Assembly: GCA_964483405.1 (NCBI GenBank) | Contig: CAZABC010000002.1 | Location: 124,001-188,000, forward strand | Direction: 5' to 3' | Length of the DNA stretch: 64,000 nt | Source of the DNA: CAZABC01 sp964483405 | Lineage (GTDB): Bacteria; Chloroflexota; Limnocylindria; Limnocylindrales; CSP1-4 | Shown: one piece after another, positions 27,473-34,643 of the stretch | How positions within the stretch are numbered: the first letter of the stretch is position 1 | How the letters are laid out: every line of letters begins with the position of its first letter | Made by a program: the position numbers and the translations under genes | Notes under the pieces: generated by a model | The model's input: only the letters and a program-made list of their open reading frames with translations | The model's database searches: none | Told to the model about the DNA's origin: nothing

Positions 27473-27625
27473 ATGGATCCGATCCTCGAGGCGGCCGTCT
27501 TCGGCCTGCCGCCGACCGTCATGGACGCCCGTGACGATCGGGGTCGGAGCGTCGCCGACGCGTTCGCCGCGCTCGACGCGCTGCCGGGCTCGGCGGCCTC
27601 GCTGCGGCGAGCCGCCGAGGCCTGA
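27473..27625 (+). CDS. Small protein of 50 aa, unknown function
   Basis: A short frame with ATG at 27473 and TGA at 27623-27625, coding for an acidic, soluble peptide beginning MDPILEAAVFG with an Ala/Leu/Asp-rich helix-forming second half. Support comes from a TACCCT hexamer (27461-27466) ending 6 nt before the ATG, the leaderless arrangement seen at other genes here, and from strong G/C preference at third codon positions. No cysteine, signal peptide or known motif. It converges on the TPR gene. It could be a chance frame. Confidence 0.5.
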   Translation: MDPILEAAVFGLPPTVMDARDDRGRSVADAFAALDALPGSAASLRRAAEA

Positions 27626-27652
27626 TCCGGGGGTTCGGGCCGGGCCGGGGGT

Positions 27653-28510
27653 CTACGCCTCCTCGAGCTCGTCGGGCTCCTCGACGAACGCCTCGTCGCT
27701 CGTCTCCTCGGGCGGCAGGACGCGCTCGAGATCCTCGATCTCCTCGTCCTCCTCGTCGTCCTCGAGGTCGTCCTCGAGGTCCATCTCCTCGCGGACGAGG
27801 GTGCCCTTGGTGTACGGCCGCAGGTCGGTCGACTTGGCCGCGGTCGGGAAGCTGACCTTGCCGTAGTTGCGCGGGTCCTGGAAGACCTCGCGGATGATGA
27901 TCCGGACGTCCTCGCTGCCGAGCGAGGTCACCCCGGCGGCGTACTTGTTGCCGTCGGCGATGAGCTTGAGCAGCCGGGCGGCGACCCGCGGCTCGACGGC
28001 GCCGATCCGGACGCCGTTGCTGAACGCGATGAGGCGGTTGCGCTCGGGGGTCAGCTCGACATAGTCACCCGGGTTGACCTGGGCGAGCAGGGCCGGCGTG
28101 GCGAGGTCGACGAGGTGGGCGAAGCCGGTCTTGCCGGTCTCCTCGACGAAGATGCTGACCGGCGCCTTGCTGCCGGGGTTGGCCGGCACCGTCTTCTCGC
28201 CGGCCTCGACGAGGAGCATCCGGAGCCGGTCGATGTTCCGCTCGGCGATCCGGTTCGTCGGGTCGAGGGCGAGCGCGGTCTGGTAGTGCTCGCGGGCCGC
28301 CCCGAGCTCGCCGAGCTCCCAGAGGGCCTTGGCGAGTCGGTTCTCGGCCTCGGCGTCGGGTCCGAGCTCGAGGAGGCGGCGGTTGGTCTCGGCGGCGCCC
28401 GACCAGTCGGCGGCGCTCGCGGCCGCGATCGCCTGCTCGGCGAGCTGGCGCTTGAGGCGCACGGTGTTGGCGGGACCGGACGACTGGGGCTCGAGATCGG
28501 AGAAGGTCAA
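27653..28510 (-). CDS. TPR protein with an acidic C-terminal tail
   Basis: About 285 aa. Residues 15-100 contain tetratricopeptide-like helical repeats (WSGAAETNRRLLELGPDAEAE, LGAAREHYQTALALDPTN). A beta-rich domain follows (VSIFVEETGKTGFAHLVDL, PGDYVELTPERNRLIAFSNG), and the end is a highly acidic tail with runs such as EDDLEDDEEDEE. No membrane segment. I choose the TTG at 28510 because AAAGGA lies 9 nt upstream and homologous-looking sequence starts there; an in-frame ATG at 28558 would add 16 Gly/Pro-rich residues. A consensus-like promoter lies upstream at 28592-28620. Role unknown; the acidic tail suggests binding of basic partners. Confidence 0.75.
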   Translation of the reverse strand: MTFSDLEPQSSGPANTVRLKRQLAEQAIAAASAADWSGAAETNRRLLELGPDAEAENRLAKALWELGELGAAREHYQTALALDPTNRIAERNIDRLRMLLVEAGEKTVPANPGSKAPVSIFVEETGKTGFAHLVDLATPALLAQVNPGDYVELTPERNRLIAFSNGVRIGAVEPRVAARLLKLIADGNKYAAGVTSLGSEDVRIIIREVFQDPRNYGKVSFPTAAKSTDLRPYTKGTLVREEMDLEDDLEDDEEDEEIEDLERVLPPEETSDEAFVEEPDELEEA

Positions 28511-28591
28511 GGGAGGGTGTCCTTTCGGCGCGACGATCGACCCGCCTGGCGGCGGCACGGCGGAGCCGGCGGCCGGGATGGGGGCCGAGTG

Positions 28592-28620
28592 GTTCTACCA
28601 CCGACCCGCCGGCCTGTCAA
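28592..28620 (-). promoter_or_regulatory. Sigma-70-type promoter of the TPR gene
   Basis: On the minus strand, a perfect TTGACA (complement of 28615-28620) is followed after 17 bp by TAGAAC (complement of 28592-28597). Start of transcription would be near 28585, giving a leader of about 75 nt to the TTG start. This is the only full consensus -35/-10 pair I found in the window. Confidence 0.6.
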
Positions 28621-28636
28621 CGCGAGGGGTCGGCCG

Positions 28637-29902
28637 TCAGTGGACCTCGGGCTCCTGGAGCGGGAGGACCATCGCCGCGAGCGTGACCAGCAGGGCACCA
28701 CCCGCGAGGATCCCGACGACGATGAGCCACTCGATGATCGTCGGCACGTACCAGTACGACGTCGCGAACGAGCCGACGGCTCCGCCGGTGTCGCCGACCG
28801 ACACCCCCGGTGGGATCCCGACCGGCAGGTACGACAGGCCGTTGAGCAGCAGGTTCAGGCGGTGGACCCAGATCCCGACGATCACGATCCCGGCCGCCAG
28901 GGCGACCCAGCGCGGATCGGTCCGGAGACGGCGGACGACCAGGATCGCGAACGGGATGGCCAGCCCCACGAGCGCCTCGAACCAGAAGATCGGGGCGTAC
29001 GGACCGACGAGGAGCCGATGGATGGCGTCCGCCTCTTCCGGCGCACCCGGGTAGGCCGCGGTGAGCATCTCGGCGAAGACGAAGAAGGCCTCGACCACGA
29101 TGAACACCCCGAGCAGCCCACCGAGGAAGGCGACGAGGTCGTTCCCGAACCGGACGACGCCGAACCTCCGGAAGGCGAGAGCCATGAGGATCACGAGCCC
29201 AAGACCCGAGACGAGCGCCGAGCTGATGAACATCGGGGCCATGATCGCCGAGTACCAGAAGCCGCGGCTGATCTGCAGCCCGAAGATCCAGGCGGTGATC
29301 GAGTGGAGCAGGATCGCCGCCGGCAGGGCGACCCAGGCGAGCGCCCCGATGAGCCGCTGGTCACGGGCCGCCGCGCCGTCCGACGCCGACGTCCCGAAGG
29401 CGAGCCAGCTGCCGCGTCGGGCGAGGTCGGCCCGGGTGTAGAGCCAGACGTACGTCGCCGACATCCCCATGTAGATGAAGACGATCGCGATGTCCCAGAT
29501 CATCGGCGAGGTCGGGTTCGGGTGCAGCAGGATGTTGAGGATGCGGTCCGGCCGTCCGAGGTCCGGGAGGATGAACGTCGCCGCGAGGATGATCGCGACG
29601 GTCGCCTCGAGGACCGCGACGCGGACGATCGGCTTGAAGATCGTCGCCCCGAACAGCCGACCGGCCGACGCGACGATCAGGCCGCCGGCCGACAGGCCGA
29701 CGAAGAACATGAAGAACAGGATGTACTGGCCCCACATGACGATGTTCGTCAGGCCGGTCACGACGAGGCCCTGCGAGAACTGGTAGAGCCAGGCCGCGAC
29801 CCCGACGCCGATGGCGACGAGGAGGAGGAGCAGCCAGATCGCCAGGCCGCGGCGGATCGCGGGGCGTCGTGGGGTGGCTGCCGGGATGGCGCCAGCGCTC
29901 AT
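28637..29902 (-). CDS. NrfD/PsrC-type membrane subunit of the molybdoenzyme
   Basis: A 421-aa integral membrane protein with about ten helices and no haem-ligand pattern like NarI. The SAGGLIVASAGRLFG segment and PDLGRPDRILNILLHPNP loop are typical of NrfD/PsrC proteins, which exchange electrons and protons with quinol in the membrane. Its ATG overlaps the ferredoxin subunit's TGA (ATGA at 29899-29902), and AAGGA lies upstream. It completes a catalytic-ferredoxin-anchor complex. Confidence 0.9.
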   Translation of the reverse strand: MSAGAIPAATPRRPAIRRGLAIWLLLLLVAIGVGVAAWLYQFSQGLVVTGLTNIVMWGQYILFFMFFVGLSAGGLIVASAGRLFGATIFKPIVRVAVLEATVAIILAATFILPDLGRPDRILNILLHPNPTSPMIWDIAIVFIYMGMSATYVWLYTRADLARRGSWLAFGTSASDGAAARDQRLIGALAWVALPAAILLHSITAWIFGLQISRGFWYSAIMAPMFISSALVSGLGLVILMALAFRRFGVVRFGNDLVAFLGGLLGVFIVVEAFFVFAEMLTAAYPGAPEEADAIHRLLVGPYAPIFWFEALVGLAIPFAILVVRRLRTDPRWVALAAGIVIVGIWVHRLNLLLNGLSYLPVGIPPGVSVGDTGGAVGSFATSYWYVPTIIEWLIVVGILAGGALLVTLAAMVLPLQEPEVH

Positions 29903-30606
29903 AGCTCGTCCTTCCGCCGTGGGGGAAGGTAGGTCACCGATGGCCGGGTGCCGAGGGCCTCGAGGAGGACCTCGCCCTCTCGCTCGCGGATGAGGCGATT
30001 GACCCGGCTGTCCGGGTCGTTGAGATCGCCGAAGATCCGGGCCTGGGCCGGGCAGGACCAGACGCACGACGGGACCTGGCCCTCGGCGAGGCGGTGGACG
30101 CACATCGTGCACTTCTCGACCGTGCCGACCGGCCGGGCGGCGACCATCCCGAACTCGATCGGGATCGGCTGGTCCTGCTGGCCCCAGTTGAAGGTCCTGA
30201 CGCCGTAGGGGCAGGCGATCATGCAGTAGCGGCAGCCGATGCAGCGCTCGCTGTCCTGCATGACGATGCCGTCGTCGCGGTGATAGGTGGCCTGGACGGG
30301 GCAGACCTTGACGCACGGGGCGTTGCCGCAGTGCTGACAGGCCAGCGGCACCCAGTGCATCTCGGGCTCGCCGTGCTCGAGTCGTGGCGTGTCGAGCGCC
30401 TCGCCGTCGGTCAGGATCCGGTTCCACCAGTTCCCGATCGGGATCTGGTTCTCCGACTTGCAGATGACGGCGCACGACCAGCAGCCGATGCAGCGCTCGG
30501 TGTCGACGACCATGCCCCAGTGGGGTGCGTCAGTGTGGGGCTCGATCTCGCCCCAGGCCCGCGAGGCGGGCGGCAGGGCCTCGATCGGGGAGACCTTGTC
30601 AGGCAT
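29899..30606 (-). CDS. Four-cluster ferredoxin subunit of the molybdoenzyme (PsrB/DmsB-like)
   Basis: A 235-aa electron-transfer protein with sixteen cysteines in four groups: CIGCWSCAVIC (39-49), CQHCGNAPCVKVC (90-102), CIGCRYCMIAC (122-132) and C166xxC169 with C181xxxC185. This predicts four [4Fe-4S] clusters; the Trp-for-Cys change that gives NarH a [3Fe-4S] cluster is not seen. There is no signal peptide, so it would be exported with the Tat-tagged catalytic subunit. It overlaps both neighbours by 4-8 bp. Confidence 0.93.
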   Translation of the reverse strand: MPDKVSPIEALPPASRAWGEIEPHTDAPHWGMVVDTERCIGCWSCAVICKSENQIPIGNWWNRILTDGEALDTPRLEHGEPEMHWVPLACQHCGNAPCVKVCPVQATYHRDDGIVMQDSERCIGCRYCMIACPYGVRTFNWGQQDQPIPIEFGMVAARPVGTVEKCTMCVHRLAEGQVPSCVWSCPAQARIFGDLNDPDSRVNRLIREREGEVLLEALGTRPSVTYLPPRRKDEL

Positions 30607-33163
30607 CGGTCCCCTCCCCGGTCCGGCGGACCTCGACCCGGCAGTCCTTCCAGCCGGTCGACGGGCACCACATGTTCGGGACGTTGTGGATCTCGTGGAT
30701 CGGGTTGACCGCCGACGAGGTCAGCTCGTTGACCCCCTTGCCCTTCCGGAACTGGCGCGGCCACCACCCTTCGTACAGGGTCGCGGCGCCCCGCCGGGCT
30801 CCCTCGGTGACGTGAGCCCAGCACTCGACCGTGCCCCGGGTGTTGAGGATCTCGACGGTGTCGCCATCGGCGATCGACCGGGCGGCGGCGTCGTCGGGGT
30901 GGAGCTGGACGATCGGGCGCCCGCCGTGGATCTCCGCCAGCCAGGGGTTGTTCGCGTACGAGGAGTGGATCCGCCACTTCGAGTGCGGCGTCAGCAGGGT
31001 CAGCGGCCAGGTCGCGGGATCGTGGACCTCATCGTCCTTGGGCGGCAGGTAGGTCGGGACCGTCTCGCCGAGCTCGATGAAGCGGTCCTCCTCCTTGTAG
31101 AACTCGATGCGGCGGGTCGGGATGAACGCCGCCGTCGCCTCGAGTGGCGCCGGCAGCGAGCGTGGCGGGAACGGCTCGAGGCGCTCGATCTGGCCGAGGA
31201 ACGGGATGTCCGGGTCGGGCACGTTGAGCCGGACCGGACCGGCCTTGAGCTGCTCGAGGGTGATCCCCTCGGTCGGTCCGCCGGGGCCGCCACCTGCCGC
31301 GAGGATCGCCTCGATCGCGGCCTCCTCGTCGAGGTCGAACCAGGCCGCGGCGGCCTCGGGGTCGATCCGGCGGACGAGCTCCTGCCACACCCAGAGCTCG
31401 GAGCGGGACTCGCCGACCGGGTCGATCGCTGGCTGCTGGAGCTGGAGGAACGGGTGGAGCGGCGTCGCCGTGAGGTCCCACTTCTCGTACCAGGTCGTCG
31501 CCGGCAGGACGATGTCGGCCCACTCGACGGTGTGGGTCCGCTGGTGATCGATGACGACGATCAGGTCGAGCGCCGCCAGTGTCTCGTGGAAGTGGTTGAC
31601 GTCCATCCCCTGGACGAACATGTTGGCGAAGGCGCAGACGAGGGCGTGCCAGCCGTTCTCCGGGTACGGAACGTCGGGATGCATCGTCGGCGTCCGACCG
31701 TGGGCGAAGTAGATGCTCGGGACGATCTTCGCCTTGATCTCGTGCTCGTTCCCGACGTTGTACCAGGGCGCCGTGTTGACCCGGACCTTGTACTGGCCGA
31801 CGTAGACCGAGAACCCTCCGCCGGACCGGCCGATGTTGCCGGTCAGGGCCGCCAGCAGGGCCAGCGCCCGGCCGGTCTGGTCACCGTGGAACCAGTGGTT
31901 CGAGCCACCGCCCATCAGGATTGCCGCGGGCTTGGTCGTCGCGTAGGCGCGGGCGATGGTCGTGATCCGGTCGGCGGGGATCTCGCAGACCTCGGCCGCC
32001 CGCTCCGGAGTCCAGCGCTCCACCTCGGCCCGGACCAGCGCGAAGCCTGGCGTGGCCGAGACCGTCGAGCCGTCCGTGAGCCGGAGGTCGTAGACGCCCG
32101 CGAGTGCCGATCGGACGCCCGGGCCGCCGAGCCGATCGGTCCCGACCTCGACGGGTCGACCGCGGACCTCGTCCCAGGCGACGAACGCCTCTGCGCCCGG
32201 GGTGGCCTGCGGCCCGACTCCCGCCAGCTCCGACCAGCGCAGTCGCCTGCCGGTGTCGAGGCTCACGAGCAGCGGGCCATCGGTGTAGGTCCGCATGAAC
32301 GCCAGGTCGGCCAGGCCCTCGCCGAGGATGACGTTCGCCATCCCAAGCGCGAACGCCGTATCGGTGCCGGGCCGGATCGCCAGCCAGGCGTCGGCCTTCG
32401 AGGCGGTCGGAGAGTAGTTCGGGTCGACGACGACGAGCTTCGCCCCCGCTTCGATGGCGTCGAAGAGGAAGTGGACGTCGGGGATCCGGGTCTCGACCGG
32501 GTTGCTCCCGATCAGCAGGAGAAAGCGACTGTTCGCCCAGTCCTTCGCCTCGTGCTCTGCGTTCTGGACGCCGAAGGTGATCGGCATCCCCATCGGCAGG
32601 TCGCCGTTGAAGTCGAAGCTCGTGCCGTGGATCATCCCGAGGGTCGCGCAGGCCCGGTAGTTGGCGCCCTTCTGGATGTAGCCGGAGCCCGGGACCTGGT
32701 CGAAGACGTGGATCGAATCCCAGCCGTACGTTTCGCCGATCCGCTTCAACTCGGCCGCGATCGTGTCGAGGACCTCGTCCCAGCTGGCCTCCCGGAACTC
32801 GCCCGAACCACGAACCCCGGTCCGCACGAGCGGGGTCGTGATCCGATCCTCGCCGTAGATGTGGAGCTGGTAGCTGATCCCCTTCATGCACCCGCGGGGG
32901 TTGTATGCGCCGTCGGGATAGTCGGCGGCCTGCTGGACCTTGACGACCTTGCCGTCCCGGACGAAGGCGAGCTGGCCACAGCTGCCGGTGCAATTCGGCG
33001 AGCAGGTGGTCCGGACGACCTTGTCGACCGGCAGCGACGGCTCGATGTCGTAGTCTCGCCCGGCATGGACGGGCGGCGGGTCGAGGACCGGCAGCGATGC
33101 GCCGACCGCCGCGCCGGCGACGCCAGCCGCACCCTTGAGGAACGTCCGGCGATCAAGCGGCAT
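30599..33163 (-). CDS. Molybdopterin oxidoreductase catalytic subunit, type-II DMSO-reductase-like, Tat-exported
   Basis: An 854-aa catalytic subunit that binds a bis-MGD molybdenum cofactor. The N-terminus has a Tat signal (DRRTFLKG) and an Ala-rich hydrophobic stretch. A [4Fe-4S] motif follows with C54, C58, C62 and C92. The segment FDFNGDLPMGMPITFGVQ with D188, then SNPVETRIPDVHF, matches the type-II group (NarG, SerA, PcrA, DdhA), where this Asp coordinates Mo. The first cluster ligand is Cys, whereas NarG has His. The substrate is not evident: selenate, chlorate, sulfur compounds or nitrate are all possible. It overlaps a small Tat-like protein gene upstream and the ferredoxin gene downstream. 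Confidence 0.9.
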   Translation of the reverse strand: MPLDRRTFLKGAAGVAGAAVGASLPVLDPPPVHAGRDYDIEPSLPVDKVVRTTCSPNCTGSCGQLAFVRDGKVVKVQQAADYPDGAYNPRGCMKGISYQLHIYGEDRITTPLVRTGVRGSGEFREASWDEVLDTIAAELKRIGETYGWDSIHVFDQVPGSGYIQKGANYRACATLGMIHGTSFDFNGDLPMGMPITFGVQNAEHEAKDWANSRFLLLIGSNPVETRIPDVHFLFDAIEAGAKLVVVDPNYSPTASKADAWLAIRPGTDTAFALGMANVILGEGLADLAFMRTYTDGPLLVSLDTGRRLRWSELAGVGPQATPGAEAFVAWDEVRGRPVEVGTDRLGGPGVRSALAGVYDLRLTDGSTVSATPGFALVRAEVERWTPERAAEVCEIPADRITTIARAYATTKPAAILMGGGSNHWFHGDQTGRALALLAALTGNIGRSGGGFSVYVGQYKVRVNTAPWYNVGNEHEIKAKIVPSIYFAHGRTPTMHPDVPYPENGWHALVCAFANMFVQGMDVNHFHETLAALDLIVVIDHQRTHTVEWADIVLPATTWYEKWDLTATPLHPFLQLQQPAIDPVGESRSELWVWQELVRRIDPEAAAAWFDLDEEAAIEAILAAGGGPGGPTEGITLEQLKAGPVRLNVPDPDIPFLGQIERLEPFPPRSLPAPLEATAAFIPTRRIEFYKEEDRFIELGETVPTYLPPKDDEVHDPATWPLTLLTPHSKWRIHSSYANNPWLAEIHGGRPIVQLHPDDAAARSIADGDTVEILNTRGTVECWAHVTEGARRGAATLYEGWWPRQFRKGKGVNELTSSAVNPIHEIHNVPNMWCPSTGWKDCRVEVRRTGEGTDA

Positions 33164-33386
33164 CGCGGACCACCCTGCGCTCCATCGGGCAGCGCGCGTC
33201 GAGCATCGTGTGCGACAGGTCGCCGCAGCGAGCGCAGCGCGTCGCGCTCGAACCCGAGGCCGACGGTCGGGCGGCGTCGACGGCCGACCGGACCAGACGA
33301 GCGGCCGAGACCGCCACGGCCCCGGCGACAGCGCCGATCGGAGCCAGAACGGCGATGCCGAGGAGGTCGCGGCGCGTGAGGGGCAT
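33153..33386 (-). CDS. Small Tat-signal protein with a CxxC...C motif, first gene of the molybdoenzyme operon
   Basis: A 77-aa protein starting MPLTRRDLLG, a twin-arginine-like signal, then a hydrophobic helix (about 10-30) and a short tail with RCARCGDLSHTMLDARC (three cysteines). It could be a membrane-anchored metal- or cluster-binding peptide, or a pseudo-leader. The ATG at 33386 has GAGGTGAT just upstream, and its TGA overlaps the catalytic-subunit ATG by 11 bp, so all four genes form one operon. No known family recognised; a structural or maturation role in the complex is inferred. Confidence 0.65.
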   Translation of the reverse strand: MPLTRRDLLGIAVLAPIGAVAGAVAVSAARLVRSAVDAARPSASGSSATRCARCGDLSHTMLDARCPMERRVVRDAA

Positions 33387-33519
33387 GGGATCACCTCGCC
33401 ATCTAGTAGTCAGGTGGTATGTATTTCATCCCTCCCGCGCCGGTCGGGCATGTGCCGAATGTCATGCCGTGGCCGGATGGCTGGACTACGATCGGGTCGC
33501 ACCCGCACGGAGGATCACC

Positions 33520-33786
33520 ATGTCGCCACTCGATCCTGCCCTCGAGGCAGACCTCGCCGCCTGGCTCGTCCGGTACGACGCCGTCCTCCCCGAGCCAGGA
33601 TCGGACAGCCTCGGTGGCGACGAGCGCGAGCTCATCCTGGACGTCGCCCGGATCGCCGCCCACCGCGGGGTCCGCGCCGCGGCGCCGGTGGCGACGTACC
33701 TCGCTGGGATGGCGGCCGCCGGACTGCCCGCCGACGAGCGGGTCGCGCGCCTGCGGGCACTGGTCGCGGCCCTCGACACCGACTGA
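33520..33786 (+). CDS. DUF6457-like small protein
   Basis: An 88-aa helical protein resembling DUF6457, a domain found alone or fused to the molybdenum-cofactor guanylyltransferase MobA in high-GC bacteria. The ELILDVARIAAHRGVRAAAPVATYLAG segment is the characteristic part. GGAGGA (33509-33514) is 5 nt before the ATG, and TACGAT (33487-33492) is a possible -10. It is divergent from the molybdoenzyme operon, which agrees with a molybdenum link. The family assignment is from memory of its pattern. Confidence 0.7.
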   Translation: MSPLDPALEADLAAWLVRYDAVLPEPGSDSLGGDERELILDVARIAAHRGVRAAAPVATYLAGMAAAGLPADERVARLRALVAALDTD

Positions 33787-33807
33787 CGTCGCGCGCCGGA
33801 CCGGCCG

Positions 33808-34611
33808 TCAGCCATCCAGACGCAGGTTCAGCCCGATCACGAGGACGCCGAGCAGCGCGAGCAGGACGACCTCCCACAGCCAGCGCGGGTCCCGGCGTCG
33901 CGCCGGGGCGGTCCCGTGGAGCGTGTCCCAGAGGAAGAAGACGAGGGTCAGGAGCGCCGGTCCGACGAGGAGCGGCAGCGCGAGGGCCCGCGCCGCGCCG
34001 GCCGCGATGGCGACGACGACGGCATAGGTCACCGCCGACAGGGCCGCGTCCCGGACGCTCGTGACGCGCAGCGCGACGACCCGATAGCCGAGCAGGAACG
34101 CCACCAGGGCGTCGACGGCGGCGAGGACCGCGACCCCCCCGCCGGTCAGGGGCTCGGGGCTCTCGGCGCCGGGGAGGACGAGGGCGCCGGGCACGGTCGC
34201 CGCGACCCCGGTGAAGGCGACGAAGGCGAGGATGAGCGCGAGCGACCGGACCCGGGCCCGGTCCTCCGGTCCAGGCAGGCCGACGGCCGAGACAAGACGG
34301 GTCTCGAGCGCCACGCTGCGCTCGACGAGGAGCCAGGTCAGCGCGAGCGCCGGCACGAGGAAGAGGCCGACGGGAACGAGGCGGATCGCGCCGGCCGCGC
34401 CGACCGCGGCGACCGCCGGCAGGAGGAGCGACTCGATCGGGACGCCGCGGGGCTCGCCCTCGCCGATGACCTGGAGCGTCGCGAGCGCGACCCCGACGAG
34501 GAGGAGCGCGACCGAGGCCCACAGGAGCGGGCCATCGGCGACGCGGGTCAGCCCGACGATGCACGTGGCGAGCAGGGCGAGGTCGCGGCGTCCGACGCGG
34601 CGGGGATCCAT
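33808..34611 (-). CDS. Polytopic membrane protein, unknown function
   Basis: A 267-aa protein with about eight hydrophobic helices, few charged residues between them, and no motif I recognise. The ATG at 34611 has no ribosome site; a TACCAT hexamer (complement of 34620-34625) lies 8 nt upstream, consistent with a leaderless mRNA. The gene lies 32 bp downstream of PolX but has its own promoter in that gap. It converges on the DUF6457 gene. Confidence 0.75.
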   Translation of the reverse strand: MDPRRVGRRDLALLATCIVGLTRVADGPLLWASVALLLVGVALATLQVIGEGEPRGVPIESLLLPAVAAVGAAGAIRLVPVGLFLVPALALTWLLVERSVALETRLVSAVGLPGPEDRARVRSLALILAFVAFTGVAATVPGALVLPGAESPEPLTGGGVAVLAAVDALVAFLLGYRVVALRVTSVRDAALSAVTYAVVVAIAAGAARALALPLLVGPALLTLVFFLWDTLHGTAPARRRDPRWLWEVVLLALLGVLVIGLNLRLDG

Positions 34612-34619
34612 CGCGCCGC

Positions 34620-34625
34620 ATGGTA
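34620..34625 (-). promoter_or_regulatory. -10 TACCAT of the membrane-protein gene, leaderless type
   Basis: TACCAT on the minus strand, 8 nt before the ATG at 34611, inside the 32-bp gap after the polX stop. It is identical to the hexamers of moaA and polX. Confidence 0.45.
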
Positions 34626-34643
34626 CGCGAGCGCGTCGGGCGG

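Noticed and set aside
30599..33163. Calling the molybdoenzyme a nitrate reductase (NarG)
   Set aside because: It is shorter than NarG, has Cys rather than His at the first cluster ligand, a Tat signal, and an NrfD rather than NarI partner.
30389..33379. 996-codon plus-strand open frame opposite the molybdoenzyme operon
   Set aside because: Exact antisense of strongly supported genes with Asp/Arg-rich shadow composition.
33387..33420. A-T richer stretch with CCATCT...AGGTGG arms upstream of the molybdoenzyme operon, considered as an FNR/Crp site
   Set aside because: No match to TTGAT-N4-ATCAA or to a Crp half-site; arms are short and imperfect, so only a general promoter region can be claimed.
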